Positions 6,361 through 12,223 of a stretch of DNA of 14,647 bases are shown here, piece after piece. This DNA is from Cyanobium sp. NIES-981. GTDB taxonomy: Bacteria > Cyanobacteriota > Cyanobacteriia > PCC-6307 > Cyanobiaceae. The first letter of the stretch is position 1, and the number at the start of each line of letters is the position of its first letter. The stretch lies in assembly GCA_945907085.1 (NCBI GenBank), contig CAMDSS010000022.1:1-14647 (forward strand). The letters are read 5' to 3'. Below the pieces are notes generated by a model, which was given only the letters and a program-made list of their open reading frames with translations, had not been told where the DNA came from and made no database searches. Made by a program: the position numbers and the translations under genes.

Positions 6361-7185
6361 CTAAGTGCCGATCCGGCCGCTTGTGGGGGAGCTGGGGCTG
6401 GCTTGGGGGCGGATGGGGAGCCGACCGGCTTGGAAGGCCGTGCGGCCCGCTTCGGCGGCCAGGGCCATGGCCCTGGCCATGGCTTGGGGATTGCCGGCTA
6501 GGGCGATGGCACTGTTGATCAGCAGGGCATCGGCCCCCATCTCCATGGCTTGGGCCGCTTCGCTTGGTACCCCAATCCCCGCATCCACCACCACCGGAAC
6601 CCGGGCGTTTTCAATGATGAGGGCGATGTTGGCGGCGTTGCGAATGCCCTGGCCTGAGCCGATGGGTGAACCCAGGGGCATCACCGTGGCGCAGCCGGCA
6701 TCCTCCAGGTGCTTGGCCAGGAGGGGATCGGCATTGATGTAGGGGAGCACCGTGAAGCCCTCTTTGACCAGCTGTTCGGCGGCTTTGAGGGTGCCAATGG
6801 GATCTGGCAATAGGTGTCTGCTGTCGGGAATCACCTCCAGCTTCACGAAGGTGTTGTCTTCCTGGCCGGCCAACTTGGCCAGCTCCCGGCCCAGGCGGGC
6901 CACCCGGATGGCTTCTTCGGCGGTGGCACAGCCGGCTGTGTTGGGCAGCATCCAGATGCGTTGCCAGTCGATGGCTTCCATGAGGCCTTCATGGCCCGCT
7001 GCCTGGCTTTGCACGCGGCGCACGGCCACGGTGACGATCTCGCAGCCACTGGAGGCCAGGCTGGCTTGCATACAGGCGAGGCTGGGGTATTTCCCCGTGC
7101 CAGTCATCAGGCGACTTTGAAAGCGGCGGCCCCCAATCACCAGGGGATCGGGCTTCGCGGAATCCTTCAGCAAATTGTCTGACAC
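6361..7185 (-). CDS. thiG: Thiazole synthase
   Basis: ThiG condenses 1-deoxy-D-xylulose 5-phosphate, ThiS-thiocarboxylate sulfur and dehydroglycine into the thiazole phosphate of thiamine. The TIM-barrel motifs are clear: SRLMTGTGKYPS near residues 24-35, VTVAVRRVQ at 51-59, WMLPNTAGC at 78-86, the Schiff-base lysine Lys115 in FVKLEVIPD, LPYINADPLLAKHLEDAGC, and VMPLGSPIGSGQGIRN. VVVDAGIGVPSEAAQAMEMGADALLINSAIA forms the phosphate-binding end. I choose GTG at 7185, giving 274 aa, because the family begins shortly before its first strand (LVIGGRRFQSR). The frame stays open to 7482, but that extension has no family similarity and would overlap the divergent exported-protein gene. No ThiO domain is fused, and thiS/thiF are not in the window. 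No TPP riboswitch is visible. Confidence 0.95.
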   Translation of the reverse strand: MSDNLLKDSAKPDPLVIGGRRFQSRLMTGTGKYPSLACMQASLASSGCEIVTVAVRRVQSQAAGHEGLMEAIDWQRIWMLPNTAGCATAEEAIRVARLGRELAKLAGQEDNTFVKLEVIPDSRHLLPDPIGTLKAAEQLVKEGFTVLPYINADPLLAKHLEDAGCATVMPLGSPIGSGQGIRNAANIALIIENARVPVVVDAGIGVPSEAAQAMEMGADALLINSAIALAGNPQAMARAMALAAEAGRTAFQAGRLPIRPQASPSSPTSGRIGT

Positions 7186-7244
7186 GGGAAACCAGTTGTC
7201 GTCATTGCTTCCGACTAGCCTCCCATTAGCTCGATCCCCCTGTC

Positions 7245-7910
7245 GTGCCGACTCCAGCGCCGCTTCCCGTGTCCATGCCTTCGCCAATCTCCAGATGGCT
7301 GGTTTCCAGCGCGATGTCGGCTGGGTTAATGGCTCCCGGATTGGTGTTGGCTGCCACCCCTGGTGGGGTGCCGACCGCCATGCCCCTGCCGGGCTCTTCA
7401 TTTGTGCCTTTCCAGGCCCCCACTGGATCGGCCCAGCGTCTGGATCAGGCCACCGACACGGAAATGGGGCCTGTCCAAACATTTGATCCCTCTGCCAGGG
7501 CCCAGGTGATTGCCATGGAACTGCCGCGCCAATGGAGCGGTACCTACCAAGCGTTTGGGGGGAGTGCTCCGGTGCCTGTGCAACTCACCTTTGCAGCCGT
7601 GACCCCGGTGGGCGCCATGGTGACCTTGCAGGGTGAGATGACCATTGCTGGCCAGAAGACGCCGGTGCAGGGCAATCTCAATGCCCAATCCGACCAACTC
7701 GATTTGATTCCATTGGCCGCCAAACTTGGTGGTGGCTTGAATGCGGGCGGACGATTCCAGGGCCTGCAGGGCATTGCCTTGAGTGGTTGGAATGCCGACC
7801 GCCTCACTGATATGGGCGGCCGGCTGGCCCTTGAACCGATGGGCTCGCGGAGGCCCCTGGTGGCTCCTCGGGGAGCAGGCAAGGCTGTTCCCGTGCGCGG
7901 ACTCTGGTAG
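7245..7910 (+). CDS. Unrecognised exported protein with a probable beta-rich domain (221 aa)
   Basis: No named family is recognised. The longest frame starts at GTG 7245; GTG 7269 and ATG 7275 are in-frame alternatives. The ATG at 7275 would place a signal peptide directly at the N-terminus: Arg17, a hydrophobic core at about 18-36 (WLVSSAMSAGLMAPGLVLAA), and possible cleavage near LVLA/ATP. After a Pro-rich linker (about 38-85), residues about 90-198 look beta-rich with alternating hydrophobics: ELPRQWSGTYQ, PVQLTFAAVTPVG, TLQGEMTIAGQKTPVQG and FQGLQGIALSGWNADRL. The repeated short strands suggest a small barrel or lipocalin-like sandwich in the periplasm, which is inference. The tail is basic. 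It is divergent from thiG (59-base gap) and convergent with the ycf37-like gene (9-base gap), so it is probably transcribed alone. Confidence 0.78.
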   Translation: MPTPAPLPVSMPSPISRWLVSSAMSAGLMAPGLVLAATPGGVPTAMPLPGSSFVPFQAPTGSAQRLDQATDTEMGPVQTFDPSARAQVIAMELPRQWSGTYQAFGGSAPVPVQLTFAAVTPVGAMVTLQGEMTIAGQKTPVQGNLNAQSDQLDLIPLAAKLGGGLNAGGRFQGLQGIALSGWNADRLTDMGGRLALEPMGSRRPLVAPRGAGKAVPVRGLW

Positions 7911-7919
7911 AGCTCGGCC

Positions 7920-8462
7920 TTAGGCCACCGTGTTGAATCCTGACTGGCGTCCTAGAAGTTTCAGCCGTTTGCGAGCTGTTTTATTGGTGGGATCGAGCTC
8001 CAGCACCTTGTCGTAGGCCTCCTTGGCCTCGTCGGGCTTGAGCTGCTTTTCGAGGGCAAAGGCCAGGTTGTTGAGGGCCACCGGATAGTCGGGCTTGGCC
8101 TGGAGGGCTAGGCGGTAATGCCGGATGGCCGTTTTGTAGTTGTTCTGGGCAGCCAGGGAAAACCCCAGGGCGTTTTCGATCAGGGCCCGGGCTTCCGAGG
8201 GCTCCTGCTGGGCATCGGCTCGCTTGATGGCCAGCTTCAGGTTTTCTGCTGCCTGGCCATAGAGGCGCTTGCGCAGTTGTACGCAGGCCAACTCATAGAG
8301 GGCAGCCGCGTCCGTGGGCTGGGCTGCATCGTTGCGTTCCAGCTTGGCGAGGGTGACTTCGTCACCGCGCACACGCCAAATTTGCCGGGCTACCACCACG
8401 GCGGCGGCACCCAGCAGAACAACAAGACCAATCAGATAGGCCTGGGGAAGGAGTGCGTCCAA
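7920..8462 (-). CDS. Ycf37-like TPR protein, probable photosystem I assembly factor
   Basis: The 180-aa protein has one N-terminal membrane helix (about 6-27, YLIGLVVLLGAAAVVVARQIW) and then three tetratricopeptide repeats at about 52-85, 93-126 and 127-160 (for example NNYKTAIRHYRLALQAKPDY and DEAKEAYDKVLELDPTN). This layout and length match cyanobacterial Ycf37, a thylakoid protein that stabilises or helps assemble photosystem I. The match is by architecture, so another membrane-anchored TPR protein cannot be excluded. The start is TTG at 8462: an in-frame TAG lies just upstream and no ATG or GTG comes before the membrane helix. It lies 35 bases downstream of rplT on the same strand and may be co-transcribed with the ribosomal genes. 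Its stop faces the exported-protein gene across nine bases. Confidence 0.75.
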   Translation of the reverse strand: MDALLPQAYLIGLVVLLGAAAVVVARQIWRVRGDEVTLAKLERNDAAQPTDAAALYELACVQLRKRLYGQAAENLKLAIKRADAQQEPSEARALIENALGFSLAAQNNYKTAIRHYRLALQAKPDYPVALNNLAFALEKQLKPDEAKEAYDKVLELDPTNKTARKRLKLLGRQSGFNTVA

Positions 8463-8497
8463 GGGGCCCTATGACCAGTTGAAATCAGTGGAGTGGA

Positions 8498-8845
8498 TCA
8501 GCTTTTCGCCGCACCCACAACACTGGTGAAGCTGGTGGGATCCACCATGGCCAGTTGGGCCAGCATCTTGCGATTGATGCGCACATCAACCTTCTTCAGA
8601 CCACCCATCAGGCGGCTGTAGCTCACCCCATTGATGCGGGCTGCGGCGTTGATACGGGCAATCCAGAGGCGGCGGAAATCGCGCTTCCGACGACGACGGT
8701 CCCGGTAGGCATTGCAAAGCGCCTTCATTACCCGCTGGTTGGCGGTCCGGAAGAGGGAGCCGTTGCCACCCCGGAAGCCCCGGGCAAGACGAAGGACCTT
8801 GTTACGGCGTTTACGGGCAACGTTGCCCCTCTTAACGCGAGCCAT
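8498..8845 (-). CDS. rplT: Large ribosomal subunit protein bL20
   Basis: At 115 aa this is the normal L20 length. The N-terminus MARVKRGNVARKRRNKVLRLARGF is the family signature of the extended basic tail that binds 23S rRNA early in 50S assembly. It is followed by NQRVMKALCNAYRDRRRRKRDFRRLWIARINAA and the globular end with YSRLMGGLKK and LNRKMLAQLA-type motifs (here INRKMLAQLA). The ATG at 8845 is unambiguous. It is 33 bases downstream of rpmI in the usual rpmI-rplT order. infC, which precedes them in many bacteria, is not here, so the infC-leader L20 autoregulation seen in other bacteria has no visible counterpart. Confidence 0.98.
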   Translation of the reverse strand: MARVKRGNVARKRRNKVLRLARGFRGGNGSLFRTANQRVMKALCNAYRDRRRRKRDFRRLWIARINAAARINGVSYSRLMGGLKKVDVRINRKMLAQLAMVDPTSFTSVVGAAKS

Positions 8846-8878
8846 GGCAGGGAATCAGTGGTAAGGGGAAAACTTGGT

Positions 8879-9076
8879 TTAGGCGTAGGGGAGCATGGCG
8901 CTCACATTGTCCGCATCGCGCTCATCCACGACGGCCATGGTGCCCAGATAGCGCTTGCGCTTGGGGCTCTTGTGGTCGAGCAGGTGACTGCGGAAAGCGC
9001 GACGACGGAGGAATTTGCCAGTACCGGTCGCCTTGAACCGCTTGGCGGCTGCTTTGCGGGTCTTGAGCTTCGGCAT
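8879..9076 (-). CDS. rpmI: Large ribosomal subunit protein bL35
   Basis: The protein is 65 aa, the usual L35 length, and begins MPKLKTRKAAAKRFKATGTG, the family signature, followed by KFLRRRAFRSHLLDHKS and KRKRYLG. The frame is open further upstream, but ATG 9076 is the true start. It matches all L35 N-termini and has a strong AGGAG Shine-Dalgarno (plus-strand 9079-9083) two bases before it. It is a structural protein of the 50S subunit. It is first in the rpmI-rplT-(ycf37-like) group and divergent from the SpoIID-domain gene, sharing a 65-base control region with it. Confidence 0.97.
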   Translation of the reverse strand: MPKLKTRKAAAKRFKATGTGKFLRRRAFRSHLLDHKSPKRKRYLGTMAVVDERDADNVSAMLPYA

Positions 9077-9078
9077 GT

Positions 9079-9132
9079 CTCCTAACGCGGGCACAAACAA
9101 GCAGAGTACGACGTGAGAGTCCCTTCTTCCAA
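9079..9132 (-). promoter_or_regulatory. rpmI: Candidate sigma-70-type promoter and Shine-Dalgarno for rpmI
   Basis: On the minus strand TTGGAA (9132-9127) and TACTCT (9108-9103) are separated by 18 bases, a moderate match to the -35/-10 consensus. Transcription would begin near 9095, giving a leader of about 20 bases that carries AGGAG at 9083-9079. The predicted boxes lie in the 65-base gap before the divergent gene at 9142, so the two genes must share this space. The motif match is only moderate. Confidence 0.4.
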
Positions 9133-9141
9133 CACCGTGCC

Positions 9142-10755
9142 ATGAAGCTGATGGTTTTGGGGCGCTCCTGGGGGCGTAGATCGCTTTCATCGGCTGGGAT
9201 TTGGCTGGGTAGTTTGCTCGTGGCCGGTGGTTGCCGCGCTGAGTCCCCAGTCCCCCAAACCCCTGCCCAGCCGCAGGGCTCGAGCCTGCATTGGTCGGTG
9301 CCCTTGGTGCCTGGGGTCAAGCCCCGAGATCCCGTGTTGTGGGTGGCCTTGGCGGCCCACCTGCGCCCGCCGGAGCCCCTGCGGTTGAGCAGTGCCAAGG
9401 GCAATCTCACCCTGGTCACGAGCAGCGGCCGCCGGATCTCGGCGCCAGGCCTGGTGCTGGGTTGGCAGATGCAGTCGCTGCCAGAGCCGCTGCAAATCAG
9501 CCGCCAGGTGCTCGGGCCGTTTGCCAGTTTTGAGACCGCTGAAACCGCAGCCCAAAGCTGGCGTCAGCAGGGTGCCCAGGCGGTTGTGGCCCATCCAGGT
9601 GAGTGGGAGGTGTGGGCGCCCTTGGGCTCCCCACCCCCCGCCGTGGGCAAACCCCGTCTTTGGCAGCAGCTGCAGCGGCAACGCCAGGTTTTGGTGCTGG
9701 CTTCACCCCTTGCTGCCGGGGGTGCTTCTGGCAGCGCAAGCTCGGTGCTGGAGGGCCCTTTGAAAATTGATGCTCCCGGTGGCCTGCGCTGGAAGGGCGG
9801 GGTTTATGCCGGTCCCTTCCGGCTGCAGGGGGATGCCTATGGCAGTTGGAGCCTGGTGGAGCAGGTGCCCTTGGAGCGCTACTTGCTGGGGGTGGTGCCC
9901 CACGAAATCGGCGCGGGGGCGCCGGCTGCGGCCCTGGAGGCCCAGGCCGTGCTGGCGCGCACCTGGGCGCTGCGCAACCAGGGGCGTTTCGCCGTGGACG
10001 GCTATCACCTGTGCGCCGATACCCAGTGCCAGGTCTATGGGGATCCCCGCGGGGCCGGTGCGGCGGTCAAGCGGGCCGTGGTCGCCACCCAATCCCTGGT
10101 GCTCAGTTGGGCTGGCCAGCCCATCCATGCTGTTTACCACGCCAGCAATGGGGGTGTTTCAGCTGGCTTTGGGGAGGCCTGGGGCGGCGCTGGGTTCCCC
10201 TATCTCAAGCCGGCCATTGATGCACCCAGCTCGGGGCCCCAATCCCTGGCGCGTCGGTTTCCATTGCCCCTGGGGGGCCCAGGGGTGCACGACTTCCTGG
10301 CCCATGGTGGAGCGGCCTACGGGGCCGACCATTCCCGTTTTCGTTGGACGCGCAGCCTCGATGCTGCCCAGATTGGCAAGGCTCTGGCGGCCCAGGCCCC
10401 CCAGGTGGGGCAGCCCCAACAGGTGGTTGTGCTGCGGCGGGGTGCCAGTGGTCGGGTGCTGGCTTTGAAGATCGTGGGCCAAGGGGGCGAGGTGGTGCTC
10501 CATCTCGATGCCATTCGGCGCACCTTGCGCCCACTGCCCAGCACGTTGTTTGTGGTCCAGAAGGTGGCTCCCGGGCAGTGGTTATTCGAAGGCGGTGGCT
10601 TTGGCCATGGCGCCGGACTCTCCCAGGCGGGGGCGATGGACTTGGCCCAGCGGGGTTGGGGGCTGCAGCAGATCCTTCAGCACTACTACCCAGGCACCAA
10701 CCTGCAACCCCTGGCTGGTTTGCAACCGCCGTTGCCGCCGCCCATGGAACTCTGA
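9142..10755 (+). CDS. SpoIID/LytB-domain protein, putative peptidoglycan lytic enzyme
   Basis: SpoIID proteins are lytic transglycosylases that cleave glycan strands stripped of stem peptides. They occur in non-sporulating bacteria including cyanobacteria. The N-terminus has a signal sequence (about 8-30) ending in VAGGC, possibly a lipobox with Cys31. Residues about 118-160 (LGPFASFETAETAAQSWRQQGAQAVV) resemble a SPOR-type glycan-binding fold. The SpoIID domain covers about 207-530. VPLERYLLGVVPHEIG carries the putative catalytic Glu255, followed by ALEAQAVLARTWAL. CADTQC (Cys291, Cys296) resembles the conserved zinc-site cysteines, followed by YHASNGG (332-338) and the C-terminal GFGHGAGLSQAGAMDLAQRGW with HYYPGT. 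ATG 9142 gives the signal peptide. The start is divergent from rpmI. The 43-base gap to the next glycosyltransferase suggests co-transcription. Confidence 0.9.
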   Translation: MKLMVLGRSWGRRSLSSAGIWLGSLLVAGGCRAESPVPQTPAQPQGSSLHWSVPLVPGVKPRDPVLWVALAAHLRPPEPLRLSSAKGNLTLVTSSGRRISAPGLVLGWQMQSLPEPLQISRQVLGPFASFETAETAAQSWRQQGAQAVVAHPGEWEVWAPLGSPPPAVGKPRLWQQLQRQRQVLVLASPLAAGGASGSASSVLEGPLKIDAPGGLRWKGGVYAGPFRLQGDAYGSWSLVEQVPLERYLLGVVPHEIGAGAPAAALEAQAVLARTWALRNQGRFAVDGYHLCADTQCQVYGDPRGAGAAVKRAVVATQSLVLSWAGQPIHAVYHASNGGVSAGFGEAWGGAGFPYLKPAIDAPSSGPQSLARRFPLPLGGPGVHDFLAHGGAAYGADHSRFRWTRSLDAAQIGKALAAQAPQVGQPQQVVVLRRGASGRVLALKIVGQGGEVVLHLDAIRRTLRPLPSTLFVVQKVAPGQWLFEGGGFGHGAGLSQAGAMDLAQRGWGLQQILQHYYPGTNLQPLAGLQPPLPPPMEL

Positions 10756-10798
10756 TGTTTAGGGTTCGCTTTAGAGTTACAGCACTTCACAGAAGGCG

Positions 10799-12196
10799 AT
10801 GGCTGCGGGCGGCAGTGCCACTGAGACCGCCCCCAAGCGTCGTCGCGGTAAGTCGGCCCTGTTTGTGGTCGGTTGCGGTTGGGCCGGCATGGCCCCCCAC
10901 TGGCTTGATCCTTCGATCCGCCTGATCCCTTCCATCACCGTGGCGCTGTTGCTGGGTGGTTACATCATTCGAACGGTTTTGGCGCCAGCCCTGCGGCCCG
11001 CCAAGCAGCCATCGCAATCCCCCGAATCCAATGTCTCCCAGGGTTTGGAGGCTTGGCCATCGGTCGATGTGGTGGTGGCCGCCCGGGATGAGCAGGCGGT
11101 GATTGGTCGGCTGGTAGAGCGGATGGCCCAGGTGCGTTACCCAGCAGGCCTGCTCAAGCTGTGGGTGGTTGATGACGGCAGCACGGATCGCACACCGGAG
11201 GTGTTGGCGGATCTCCAGGGCCGGTTTTCTTTTTTGCGTTTGCTCAGGCGGGCCCCCGATGCAGGCGGGGGTAAATCCGGGGCCCTCAATGAGGTGCTTC
11301 AGCAGCTGCAGGCCAGGTGGATGCTGGTCTTGGATGCCGATGCTGATCTCCAGGGCGACACGCTTGAGCGGCTCATTCCCTATGCCGAAGCGGGCTGTTG
11401 GTCGGCGGTGCAATTGCGCAAGGCTGAGGTGAATGCCTCGGTGAATTGGCTCACCAAGTTGCAAGCCATGGAGATGGCTTTCGATGCGGTGATCCAACAG
11501 GGCCGTCTTGCTACATCAGGGGTGGCGGAACTGCGGGGGAATGGCCAATTGCTCCGCCTCGATGCCTTGCACAGCTGCGGTGGGTTCAATGAAGCCACGG
11601 TCACTGATGACCTGGATTTGAGTTTTCGGCTGTTGATCGACCAGCAACCCATCGGCGTTCTCTGGAATCCCCCGGTTCAGGAGGAAGCGGTGTTGGGCCT
11701 GGCGGCGCTTTGGCGCCAACGCCAGCGTTGGGCCGAGGGGGGTCTGCAGCGCTTCTTTGATTACGGGCCCCAGTTGTTTTTTGGTCGCCTCAAGCCGGCT
11801 CAAAAGCTCGATCTGCTCTGCTTCTTCCTGCTCCAGTACGCCCTGCCCATGGTGGCCGTGGCCGACTTGGCGGGGGCTTTGATCACGGCCACCCGTCCCA
11901 CGATTTGGCCCCTTTCGGTTGTGGCGTTTGGTCTCTCAGGGGTTTCGATCGTTGCGGGCTGCACCCGTTCCAGTGAAGGCCCGGCCCTGCCGGCGATGAA
12001 TCCCCTGTCGTTGGCCCTGGGGATTGCCTACCTTGGCCATTGGTTCGTGGTGATTCCCTGGACCAGCGTCCGCATGGCCCTGCTGCCAAAGCGGCTGGTG
12101 TGGGCCAAAACTTTGCATCTGGGGGAAGACAGCGCTGATGGTGAGCTCACCACCCACGATGATCTGACGGGTCACGACGATCCCGCCACGGTTTAG
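10799..12196 (+). CDS. mgdA: GT2 membrane glycosyltransferase, probable monoglucosyldiacylglycerol synthase
   Basis: This 465-aa inverting GT2 enzyme has a membrane segment at about 45-65. The catalytic domain follows, with VVVAARDE (91-98), VVDDGSTDRT (123-132), the DXD-type metal site DADAD (179-183), the base-region TDDLD (269-273) and the acceptor motif QRQRWAEGGLQRFFDY (307-322). Three or so C-terminal helices (about 337-362, 368-388 and 402-425) anchor it in the membrane. Length, layout and the QRxRWAEGGxQR motif fit cyanobacterial MgdA (Sll1377 type), which glucosylates diacylglycerol to GlcDG, the precursor of the thylakoid galactolipids. A different lipid or polysaccharide GT2 is the main alternative. 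The ATG at 10799 is preceded by GAAGG. The tail has a near-repeat THDDLTGHDD of unknown meaning. The gene is convergent with dnaX. Confidence 0.75.
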   Translation: MAAGGSATETAPKRRRGKSALFVVGCGWAGMAPHWLDPSIRLIPSITVALLLGGYIIRTVLAPALRPAKQPSQSPESNVSQGLEAWPSVDVVVAARDEQAVIGRLVERMAQVRYPAGLLKLWVVDDGSTDRTPEVLADLQGRFSFLRLLRRAPDAGGGKSGALNEVLQQLQARWMLVLDADADLQGDTLERLIPYAEAGCWSAVQLRKAEVNASVNWLTKLQAMEMAFDAVIQQGRLATSGVAELRGNGQLLRLDALHSCGGFNEATVTDDLDLSFRLLIDQQPIGVLWNPPVQEEAVLGLAALWRQRQRWAEGGLQRFFDYGPQLFFGRLKPAQKLDLLCFFLLQYALPMVAVADLAGALITATRPTIWPLSVVAFGLSGVSIVAGCTRSSEGPALPAMNPLSLALGIAYLGHWFVVIPWTSVRMALLPKRLVWAKTLHLGEDSADGELTTHDDLTGHDDPATV

Positions 12197-12220
12197 GCCC
12201 TGGCCAACCGGCTTAGGCCC
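12193..12220. repeat. Direct repeat in the convergent mgdA/dnaX gap
   Basis: The octamer TTAGGCCC occurs at 12193-12200 (overlapping the mgdA stop) and again at 12213-12220, 20 bases apart. No stem-loop with a T-run is visible in the 27-base gap, so no intrinsic terminator can be named for either gene here. Confidence 0.3.
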
Positions 12221-12223
12221 CCT

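Noticed and set aside
7186..7482. N-terminal extension of thiG to 7482
   Set aside because: The extra 99 residues show no ThiG similarity and overlap the signal-peptide region of the divergent gene. GTG 7185 gives normal family length.
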